Assembly (NCBI GenBank): GCA_012845835.1
Contig: JABAKD010000009.1
Location: 1,117,324 to 1,181,323 of the forward strand
Direction: 5' to 3'
DNA length: 64,000 nucleotides
From: Undaria pinnatifida
Taxonomy: Eukaryota > Sar > Phaeophyceae > Laminariales > Alariaceae
The translations under genes and the position numbers were made by a program. This document shows, in pieces, positions 55,491 through 64,000 of this stretch; position 1 is the first letter of the stretch; each line of letters begins with the position of its first letter. The notes beneath the pieces were generated by a model. That model was not told where the DNA came from. It did no database searches and was given only the letters and a program-made list of their open reading frames with translations.

Positions 55491-57362
55491 TGAGTAAACT
55501 ACCTCTGAATGACTGGCCTTCCTGTGATACATATCACATAGATATTGGTGTTCCAACGATACAGGGTAGAGTCGTAGTCATTACAGTGATTGACTTGCTT
55601 GAGGATCCCCGCCAAACGGAAAACGTCCGTGCGAAACCTACAGCCGTTGTCGTTGCACGCGTCATGCATGAGCACTGGTTTATCGCCTTCGTTTCTGTCA
55701 ACCGCCCTGGTAGGAACCCTGGTAAAATTGAAAAGTTCCCCGTTCAAACGCCAGTCTGTAGTCTGTGTACTTGAATGGTCCGTACCACGTGAGGCCATGC
55801 ACGAGGTACCTGGTATCTCCGAAAATGTGAAGTTCCGGAGGCTCAACTGAAATGCACCCTGAGCAACCAACGCATGATCTGGTGGATGTATTACGATGAA
55901 TATAATAGGGTAAAGTACACCAGCGATGCTGGCTTGTTCCTTACTTCAGGAACCCACTAACCAACATCGTATTCGTTTAACACGAATAAACCGCCACAGT
56001 CGTAGCATTTGTGGTACTCAAGACGAGGTCGTTTTATCGACGGATGGTACAGTTGAAGGAACAGCGGGGCAAAGATGCGCACTAATTGTTCCAGGGCTCT
56101 GTACTTACGAATCGCTACACCACACACAATACCTGGTTTGGAGAACACACACAAAAAAAACTTCCTGACGGACGGCCGAACTTGGATTTGATGTGGGATA
56201 GACAAGATGGGGTTGGAAGGACAATGGGTAGTTTATCGATCGCAAACCAATGTAGGTGCAGTTGTTTTCTGCTTCCGGAAGTTGTACACCTCTACCGTAT
56301 CAAGTTGCAAGTCCTATGGTTTGTGTAACGTACGGACCATCCTCCCGCTATCATTCAGTATTTTTGTGAGCGGAAATCATCTTGAGCGTTTTATATCCAA
56401 GTTCGTTTCGGTTTATCAAAAACTCTTTTTGGAATGAATTTAGAAGTGCGCGCACCGAATTACGGAAGAGGAGGTATGTCAATCAATATATAACCTGGTA
56501 TGTAATACAATTTTTTCTGCCCTTGTCAACTTCAGAGTAGATGTGTTGATATCGATAAGTACATTTGAATCACGACAAACCTGCCACGATAATTATACGG
56601 TCATTTCCATTGCCCCGTTGACCATCAACAGGTTGTCATCCTTGGATCTCTTGCCGTTCTTCCGCCTCGAGGGCATGACGTGGTTTGAGGACCGTAGAGT
56701 CAAAGAGAAAGTAGTTGACGTTTCTAAACAATTAAGGAAATCACGGATTATTTTTAACCATACCCCCACCTAAAATCATGACACGAGTCCACTCAAACCT
56801 TGGCCGAAGTATGGCCTTTAACGATTTCGTACGAGAGCCAGACGTATTTGCGAAAGATTTGGGAATTTGGTTTTTTAGTTGTTGGAGCAGAAGTAACAGC
56901 ATTCTCTATATTTCGTTGCGAAGGTTATCGTCAAACCTGGAACCGCACAAGAGACGCGCATGTTGCTGGCTGGAATGTATCGAAGTCATTAAATCACGTG
57001 GGCCTAAAAGGGATCCCCGTTGCTGTCTCTAGAGGTGACCGCAAAAGTCTCTAATAGGCAAGCCCATTACTATCCTTCATCGGGTACGGAAGAGAGTTTG
57101 CACGAGTTGCGGAAGTCTGGCTCACCAGTGGTTCTGAGTACCATGCGGCTCACCCTTTATGCCGCTCGTCAAACACCTCACCTGGCCTCGCGCTTGCCCT
57201 TCGTGGTCTAATCACGCGATGTGTGACTGATGAGAGAACCCACGTGCTCCGCCGCGGCATCTGAGGGATACGGGGATCATAGGTTTGGAGGATTACGGTT
57301 ATGCTTTAATTGAGTGCGCCGCATCTCCGTCCGGCCGTAACCACGGACCACGTTGACTAACA
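55490..57362 (+). repeat. Background block D, copy 4 (D4)
   Basis: 'GATACATATCACATAGATAT' (55529), 'GTCGTAGTCATTACAGTGAT', 'CGTCATGCATGAGCACTGGT' (55661; identical in D5 at 61477), 'ACTTGAATGGTCCGTACCAC', 'AACGTACGGACCATCCTCC' (56326), AG/GTTGTCATCC (56632), 'GATCCCCGTTGCTGTCTCTA' (57011). It ends 'ACGTTGACTAACATT' at the RT2c tail. Confidence 0.7.
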
Positions 57363-60190
57363 TTGTTGCTGTTGTTGTTGTTGTTGTTGTTGTTGTTTTT
57401 GTTCTCACATTAACTCGCACATTCAATTCCGTGGTCACAGGACAAGCTCCAGTCACTCTGGAGATGAGGAATACCCCAGGGTAACATCACAAACAAATAA
57501 TAAAAGGTACACGTATATATGAAAAAATCAAAGTACACTCCAGCTGTGCGATCGAATATTTTGTCGAAACTCATCTTTGCAAGATGCGTGTGACGTGTGA
57601 TACTCCGATCGCGCGTATTTCGGGTTGTGTGTCCTCATTGAGAATATAGGTCGGCGACCCCCCTTGCAACTACAGTGTAGCTATGAGGGTCATCAGGGTG
57701 ATGTTAGTCAGTTTATGCGCGGAAACTTTAAAACTCGTTTATTCAGGAGGGGGACAAAACCTGACAGCTGTGAAAGGAAATGCATCCGTTTATAACATTA
57801 ATCATGTAAGTCGAATAACCGGTGAAGGGGGGGCGGAGTATTGAAGGACGTGGGGGCCTGTGTTTGATTAAAAAAGAGCGGGGTTGGAGGGGAGGGGGAC
57901 GGGGGCCGGCGGACGGGCGGGCAGTTTGTGCGTGACAGCTATAAATCTATTAAGGGGATAAATCTGACAGTTTTGGGATTATGTCGCAACTGACGCTATT
58001 CAAGCCTCCGCCCTGAACTTTCCAAAAAAGGAAATGGAGACTCAACCTAGGATGTTCCACGTTCATGATGGTATTCGTCTCACTATTCGGGCTGGAAAAA
58101 ACGGCTGCACAGCTTGCCATCCAAGAAAAACTACGACGTATATATTACACGTACGAGTATCTATCACTACGTACACGCACGTCAGCTGCAATTCAATTGG
58201 AACATAGAAACAAATTTCAAGAAGAGAAAGTATAGGTCTTGAAAGGAAGCAAAAGAAAGCGAAAAAGTATATGAAAGAAAAGGCGAGAAAAGCTGGAAAA
58301 GACAGAACAAGAAGAGGAAGTAATGAAAGGATAATAGATAGAACGTCAAACTAGCAAACCCTAAGAACTGAGACTCAGGACGGCATTGGGCTCATAGAGG
58401 GTATCAAGTGCATCAATGACACAAGGGGGAGAACAAAACAAGGCAGACAAGTCAAGGCGGTTTTAGGCTAACTTGTGACGCCCATTGGAAGGCCCACAAA
58501 TTTTATCACGGTGATGGCCAGATCTAGTCTTCAGCCTCTTGGGCAGGACGCCGCCCCCCCTCCTTCTGTACTTCAATCTCCCACGCTCCCGCCCCCCCTC
58601 CACCCTCTTCTCCTGTCTCCCCTCCTCCCGCCCTCCCACCCGCCCCTCCCGCCTACCTCCTTCGCCGTCCTGCCCTCCCTCCATCCCCTCCCTCAACTCC
58701 CCCCCTCCCTCCTCCCCTCCACCCCAGCTCGCCCCCCCGTCCGCTTAGATATGCGGACAGTGGATGACGCGGCAACGGCTCTTGCGCGCCGCTCGGCTGT
58801 TCTCTGTTTCTTTCGTCTCATGCATTTTGTCATGTGTATCCTCTACTTTTCGAATCCATCTGCCGGCCTTTTGTTCAGCCTTGTGCCACACTTCGATTTT
58901 TTTTTCCGAAGACAGACATATTTTCCTCTAGACGATCCAGTCAGTCCTTTTCTTGCCCCCCTGAGTAGCTCTAACCCCCAACATGCTCTCCGAACATCAC
59001 CCTCTGTGGCACACGCTCCTCCCTCGTACATGCTACGATTCTTGCAAAAAATGTATTCTGTTTGCACACTATCGACTCGATGCTCTTGAAAGCGGGTCAG
59101 CGTACGACAAGGTGTGGTTGTCGGCTTCCCGTTTCCGTTACCCGAGGCATTTGAGCGTCGTGGAGTGGTGAACCCGTTGTATTCTGTGATAGGAAATCTT
59201 GTTCTGGCTCTACACCATGCAACCGTAGAGTGGTGTCTCGACCACTTGACGTTCAACAACCGCACCTTCAACCGTAAGCGCACACCCGTGCGATTATAGA
59301 TTTCCATTTTGTACAGCTGGAAGCACGCACAGGCCCTCTGAAGACGACGCGGTTTTTCAATGCTAATATATCTGTCTGCGGTCGTAGCCCCGTCCAAGTA
59401 ACTAACCTCGATAAGTTGTTTGTATTCCTGGCCGCTGCATGGAGTTTGAACGACACCTACCCCCCCGCCCCTGGTTTGCGGGAAGATAATCTTTGCTTTC
59501 GCCTCGGAGATCGTAAGCCTTTACGCCAAGCAAGCGGTCACGTCGACCCTCATCATCCTTTCGAGCACTTCTGATGATTGCGATAGGATGCCCTCATCAT
59601 CAGCGTACAGCATACCTCATATTATCTGCACCTCACCATCCACATTCCTCCTCTTTCCGTTGACTTTGCCTGTGGGTGGAGTACACTTCTTTTCGCCTTT
59701 CTCCTTTTGTTGGAGCTGCAACATGTTGTCCATGATGGCTGCATCGGCGAGGAACCGTTTCTCTTCCGCACGCAGTCCTGCCCTGAAGATCATGTTGAAC
59801 AGCTGTGGCGCGAGCACGCGTCCTTGCCTGATCACCTTGCCCCACGTCGACCTTACCCGAAAACTCCCCATCATCCAACGGCACGCATGCTTGCATGCCG
59901 TCGTGGAATTGGCCCATGACGGCGAGCATTCTCGGTGGAACGTCAAAACGAGCAAGGACATCCCACTGAATGGTTCGGTCGACGGAGTAATGAACGCCTT
60001 GGTGGGGTCGATAAAGCACAAGTACAAGGGGGTGTCTTTCTCCCGCGTCAGTTCCTGCAGTCGTACTTCTACGAATATCATGTCAACCGTCGAGCTTTGG
60101 GGTTGAACCCACACTGTTTGTCCGGCTGAATGTTCTCTCGTTCGCCATAGTCATTCCGGCGACTCGCGATGACTTTGAGCAGTATTTTTG
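57363..60190 (-). pseudogene. RT2c non-LTR reverse transcriptase, 5'-truncated, with Repeat A nested in its 3' part
   Basis: On the plus strand it begins with a (GTT)n run (57364-57398), which is the (AAC)n 3' end on its sense strand. Minus-strand coding, 5' to 3': MIFVEVRLQELTREKDT, PLYLCFIDPTKAF (motif A, 59990-60030), HRECSPSWANSTTACKHAC, LAPQLFNMIF, YADDEGILS with an intact YADD at 59595-59606, YISIEKPRRLQRACACFQLY and KMEIYNRTGVRLRLKVRLLN, then RTLTRFQEHR. Several frameshifts. A CT-rich pyrimidine tract (58550-58740) follows the C-terminus. 5' truncation near 60190. Confidence 0.8.
57528..57980 (-). mobile_element. Repeat A copy A9, inverted, nested in RT2c
   Basis: The RE is on the minus strand, ending at 57533 ('AAAGTACACTCCAGCTGTG'), then the last M module (57690-57780) and a first M module (57920-57970, 'GATAAATCTGACAGTTTTGG') in reverse order. 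The flanks are 'GTACACGTATATATG' on the left and 'ATGTCGCAACTGACG' on the right. It occupies the same position in the RT2 3' UTR as A7 in RT2a, but in the opposite orientation. Confidence 0.75.
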
Positions 60191-60199
60191 TCACCGTAA

Positions 60200-61029
60200 G
60201 ATACTGACACGTCACGATAATTGACACGCTCAGCCCTTTTTTTCCACTTGTGAAACACCTTAATCGTTACTGGGATATATCCCGACCCCTTTTGACGGCT
60301 GGATGGTTTCCTATGGGTCTCTATAATTACTGTTCATCAAGATAATATATGGATGTAACCGCATACGAGTACTCCGGAGATTGTAGGCAATTCACGATTG
60401 GTAAATATACTCTACCATAAATTTTTGATTCCGGCGGTTTTGCTATATTACGGCACGGTTTTTTTTTTGTTTCGGCGCTTCTCGGTATAGTGCTCTAATA
60501 TGGACGTACGGGGTACCTGGAGATAAATTGCTCTCTGCCTAATGGCGCACGTCTGCGTTCCCGGCAAATCTAAGGAGTGTAGACACATTCTACAGTAAGC
60601 GGAACATGCTTTTGGTTCCGAAAGCTCTCGCTTGAGGACATCTGCGTACCTCATCAAGAACCTAACGTCGAGCAACACTGTGAAGATACCCCGATCGTCC
60701 ACATTATGGCGGCCTGGATATTATGAGGTACACAGCGGTTAACAAATACGAAGCCATAATGATGTTCAGGTAAACCATTTTCCGAAGTATTTGCTACACC
60801 CCCGTATCGTACGTTGCATCGCTCACATGCAGTACATGAAGTACGAACGGTATCAACGGTAGGATGGGTAGGGAAGTACCCCGTGTTTGCACTACATAGG
60901 CCAGGCCACTGAACGTGTTGAATGTTCACCCCGAAGTGTTGATATCGCGCTAAAGGCACTCACCAGTTCTAGGGCCATCTTCATGGTGATACCTCGGCCA
61001 TGTGCTACTATCGGGAGGTAGCCAGTCTA
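60200..61029 (+). repeat. Partial block E (E5) and unassigned sequence
   Basis: 60250-60420 matches the E interior: 'CCCGACCCC-TTTGACGGCTGG', 'GATGTAACCGCATACGAGTACTCCGG' (read in pieces) and 'GGCAATTCACGATTGG'. 60480-61029 has no clear counterpart; the piece 'GTAGACACATTCTACAGTAAG' (60578) faintly resembles the 6450/46310 part of block B. Confidence 0.4.
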
Positions 61030-62215
61030 CACGTGTATGTATTTATTAACCTCTCGGATTCAGGAAAATCGGAGTTTCTTGTCTTTTCTCGAATCTCCTT
61101 CATCGCCATTTTCTTTTCCTTCGCTCAAGTCTTCCCCTTTTTGGACGAAACCGCCACTTTGCAAACTCTCGAAGTTCCTTCTTCATTGCAATTGACTTGT
61201 GCAGCCACTAAGTTGCCACCTCTGCAGCTCATATCACAAGAGAAAGAGTCGGGGCCGCGATGTGCATCCTTGTCTCAGATTAGCTGCATGCCTTGCGAAA
61301 TCTGACTTTGAGGAAAACTGAACATTCCGATGGCCTTCATAGGATATATATCACAGAATTTGTGGTATTTCAACGATTTGGGGTAGTGTCGTAGTCATTA
61401 CAGTAATTGATTCAGTTGATGATCCCCGCCAAACAGAACGCGTCTAACGAAATCAGGTGCGGTTATCGTCGAACGCGTCATGCATGAGCACTGGTGTATC
61501 GCTTTCGTTTGTGCCAATCTCCCTCGTACGAACACTCAGAACATCGGACGTTTCCCCGTTCAAACGACAATCCGTAGTCCTTACCACGTGCAGCCATGTA
61601 CGGTATATCTCCGAATATGTGGACTTTCCGAGATCCCACCGAAAAAAGATTTTGAGGACAACGGAAATGAACCACGAAAAATCAAACCTCGTCCTCTTGG
61701 ATGTATAGCGGTTATTGTGATGAGGTAGGGTATACCCGAGATACTGCTTAGTTACTTACCTTCGGAACCCCGCCAACCAAAACAGTATTCGGAAAATATG
61801 TGTAACCAGGTATAGTCGTAGCATGCGTAGTACTCGTGGCGAAGTATACAGGAGTTATTGGTGAATGGTACTATTAAAGCAATAGCTCGGCAGAGATGCA
61901 CCAATTTCTCCGACGCTTCACATATGAGAAGGTCTACACCACACACCAAACTTTGTTTGGAGAAAACAACAAATATATACTTACCTGGTGGACGGTATCA
62001 CATGGCTTAGATGTGGGGAAGACAACAAGAGGTCCAATCAACAATGGGTAGTTCATCGGCCGCGAACAAAGTTGGGACTTGAAATTATTTCCTTCAGGAA
62101 GATGTATACTTGTATCGCAGCACGTGGCAAGTACCTAGCTTTAAGTAACGTACGGACCATCCTCTTGCTATCGAGCGGTACTTTGAGCGGGAATCACCTA
62201 GAGCTATATATACAC
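61030..62215 (+). repeat. Background block D, copy 5 (D5, partial)
   Basis: 'GCGATGTGCATCCTTGTCTC' (61257; compare 24436), 'GTCGTAGTCATTACAGTAAT', 'GATCCCCGCCAAACAGAACG' (61423), 'CGTCATGCATGAGCACTGG', 'GAACCCCGCCAACCAAAAC' (61766), 'AACGTACGGACCATCCTC' (62147). It is cut at 'GAGCTATATATA', where Repeat A copy A10 begins. Confidence 0.65.
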
Positions 62216-62366
62216 CCAACAACTGGGTTTCATACTACATGTAACATCAAACCTTCTACACTAATAAACGTTACCAGACAGGTAATGTAAGGGGGTGTCA
62301 TCTTGCTACAACCGTCAGACTCGTCCCCCTTAAGGGTTTACATTTCCGCGCACATATTTAAATTCG

Positions 62367-62397
<31 letters not shown>

Positions 62398-62838
62398 ATC
62401 TCTCTTGTTCAAACGCCCCACCTAAGTCAATATATATCAGAGTGGTAAACCCTACCAGCCAGCTGATATCATCTCAATATCCTTCTAGCCATCCATGCCG
62501 TATCTCCAACTCATCTCCGCCCTTCGTTCTGCCCCCCCCCCTTTTTGTTCTCCGCCCAGTTCGTTCAAACGCCTCACTAACAATCGATATCTGACAGATC
62601 AATAAACACTTCTAAGCAATTGATATCACGTCATTTTCGTTCTAGCTATCCATGACCTAGCTTTCATTCATGGCCCCTCCCCCCACAGCCCGCACGATCG
62701 CCTAGCCCCAGCACCGAGCGTATAGCAAGAACCTACATATATGATTAATACGCGCGATCGGAGTATCACACACAATGTTGCCAAGATCAGTTTCGACCAA
62801 ATCTTTGATCTCATAGCTGGAGTGTATTTTCATATTAT
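62216..62838 (+). mobile_element. Repeat A copy A10, entering D5 at TATATATA
   Basis: The left module 'ACATCAAACCTTC ... GTTACCAGACAGG' corresponds to that of A7. Then an M-type module ('CCGTCAGACTCGTCCCCC ... TTTCCGCGCACATATT'), 30 uninterrupted C (62367-62396), an N module and RE (62745-62830). The last M module and the sequence between it and RE are missing, an internal deletion relative to A7 and A8. Confidence 0.7.
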
Positions 62839-62848
62839 TAAAAAAATT

Positions 62849-63234
62849 AAAATACACTCCAGCTGTGAGATCGAAGATTTCGTCGAAACTCATCTTTGCA
62901 AGCTGTGTGTGATACTCCGATCGCGCGCATTACGAGTTGTGTGTCCTCATTAAGGATATAGGTCGGCGACTCCCCTTACAGCTACAGTGTAGCTATCAGG
63001 GTCAACAGGATGATTTTAGTCAGTCTGTGCGCGGAAACTATAAAACCCGTTTCTGAGGGGGACAAAATCTGACAGCTGTGAAGGGAAAGGGGGGGCCTGG
63101 TTTTGATCAAAAGCGAGCGGGTTTGGAGGGGGGCGGGGGGGAGGGGGGGGGGAAGGGGCAATTTGTGCATGTAAGCTATAAATCCTTTCGAGGGGATAAA
63201 TCTGACGGTTTTGGCACCAGTATATTATTGGGGG

Positions 63235-63267
<33 letters not shown>

Positions 63268-63478
63268 GGGGCGGGGGGGGGGGGGGGGCAGCTCGATATG
63301 TAAACTATACATTATTTCGAGGGGATAAATGTGACATTTTTGGAAATAATACATCAGTTTATCGTGTATATCCTGGGGTCAATCGTACAATCAGTGAGTA
63401 AAGAGATGGTGGAGTGTTCGAGCGGGTGGGGTTGGGAAGGGTGGAGGGTGGGGGCGGGGGTGGGGGGGGGGAGGGGTG
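62849..63478 (-). mobile_element. Repeat A copy A11, inverted, tail-to-tail with A10
   Basis: The RE starts at 62849 ('AAAATACACTCCAGCTGTGAG' in pieces), separated from the end of A10 by about 18 bp of A/T. M modules follow in reverse order at 63030-63090, 63165-63215 and 63290-63350, with G homopolymers (30 G at 63236-63265). It ends in a G-rich run at 63478, where orientation flips. Confidence 0.75.
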
Positions 63479-64000
63479 GTATTATTATATGTGACCTAAA
63501 CCTCTTGAAAAAAATTTCCCCCCACCCCTTCGTTTTCCTTTTTTTTCTCGCTCGCCCTTGCTCAAACGTCCCACCAAATATCCAAAACCGCTGGAGTAAA
63601 AAACAATTCCACGCCCTGGATAACGCCTCGTTATTGTTTAAGAACCGTCCGTGCCGCTGCTGCAATTCTCACTACCCCCCGCCGTCAAGCCCCCTCTTTT
63701 CCCACCACCCACACCATCGCCTGGACGTAGCACCACGGGTATAGCAAACCCCTACATCATTGCGATATTAAGACCCCCCCCAGACACCCCCCCCCCCCTC
63801 CCCCACAAGAAAAATTCGTAGTTTCCAGGCACAAATTGAGGTTCTCCTCCTGTCCCTCCCCCCCCCTCCCCCCCTCCCGCCACCTTCTTGATCAAAACCA
63901 GGCCCCCACGTCTTTGAACACTCCGCCCTCCCCTCCTCGGCTATTCGACCTACAGGATTCAGTTGATAAACTGATGCATTCCCTTCCACGGCTGTCCGAT
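63479..64000 (+). mobile_element. Repeat A copy A12, plus strand, head-to-head with A11, cut by window edge
   Basis: It starts 'ATTATTATATGTGACCTAAACC', then an N module ('TTGCTCAAACGTCCCACC', 'CCGCTGGAGTAAAAAACA', 'GTCCGTGCCGCTGCTGCA', 'ACACCATCGCCTGGACGTAG'). C runs follow, then the start of the last M module ('CCACGGCTGTCCGAT'). With A11 it forms a large interrupted inverted repeat. Confidence 0.7.

Noticed and set aside
57363-57400. (GTT)n as a stand-alone microsatellite
   Set aside because: It occurs at the same end of all three RT2 copies, so it is better read as the element's 3' tail.
58475-59089. 204-codon proline-rich ORF
   Set aside because: It is the reverse of the RT2c C-terminus plus a pyrimidine tract; the proline runs come from CCT/CCC repeats.
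63016-63401. Gly-rich and Pro-rich ORFs over the C/G tracts (also 13145-13573, 27402-27644, 40371-40751)
   Set aside because: These are produced by homopolymers in Repeat A, open on both strands, and not conserved between copies in length or frame.
1-64000. CRISPR arrays, operons, rRNA, ribosome binding sites
   Set aside because: No regularly spaced short direct repeats with unique spacers, no coding density and no rRNA signature; the content is that of a eukaryotic repeat region.

Overview
This 64-kb window looks like eukaryotic, intergenic, repeat-dominated DNA. I found no intact protein-coding gene, rRNA or prokaryote-style operon. Everything recognisable is a decayed transposon, a diverged block duplication or a simple-sequence tract. 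From memory only, the two non-LTR reverse transcriptase (RT) lineages, the copia RNase H piece and the 'GG-AV' beta-helix-like exon remnants are the kind of sequence common in brown algae and other stramenopiles. That placement is a guess. Layout. The background is one ordered set of blocks, which I call B, E, F and D, repeated in diverged form: B1 3.72-7.22 kb, E1 8.76-9.90, F1 9.90-13.13, D1 13.98-14.64; B2 16.69-20.30, E2 20.46-22.0, D2 24.24-26.40; E3 30.8-31.9, F3 31.9-35.26, D3 35.26-36.94; B4 43.39-46.86, E4 52.39-53.56, F4 53.56-55.49, D4 55.49-57.36; partial E5 60.2-60.5 and D5 61.03-62.2. B and F carry remnants of short exons, about 84-87 bp, bounded by AG and GT, whose plus-strand translation resembles right-handed beta-helix coils. 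The background may therefore be a dead multi-exon gene or gene family. Mobile layers on top of this: (1) R1, a non-LTR RT, in four broken pieces (1-545 with 2655-3440; 15740-16690; 22085-22740; 42735-43390). (2) RT2, a second non-LTR RT with an AAC-type microsatellite tail, in three 5'-truncated copies (26.4-30.44, 32.27-33.27, 57.36-60.19 kb). (3) A degenerate Ty1/copia element with TGTTGAT/ATCAACA LTR ends (37135-41813). (4) A roughly 280-bp inverted-repeat element (7222-7500). (5) 'Repeat A', a non-coding mosaic of related modules separated by long C homopolymers (12 copies, 10 on the plus strand), which lands in TATATA-rich sites. The paralogous blocks act as empty-site controls. Repeat A splits the 3' LTR of the copia element, splits D1, and splits two RT2 copies at the same ATATAT stretch. 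RT2 splits F3 but not F4. The inverted-repeat element is in B1 but not in B2 or B4. The main result is a readable stratigraphy: block duplication, then RT2/copia insertion, then Repeat A insertion. Repeat A is the best candidate for an undescribed element.
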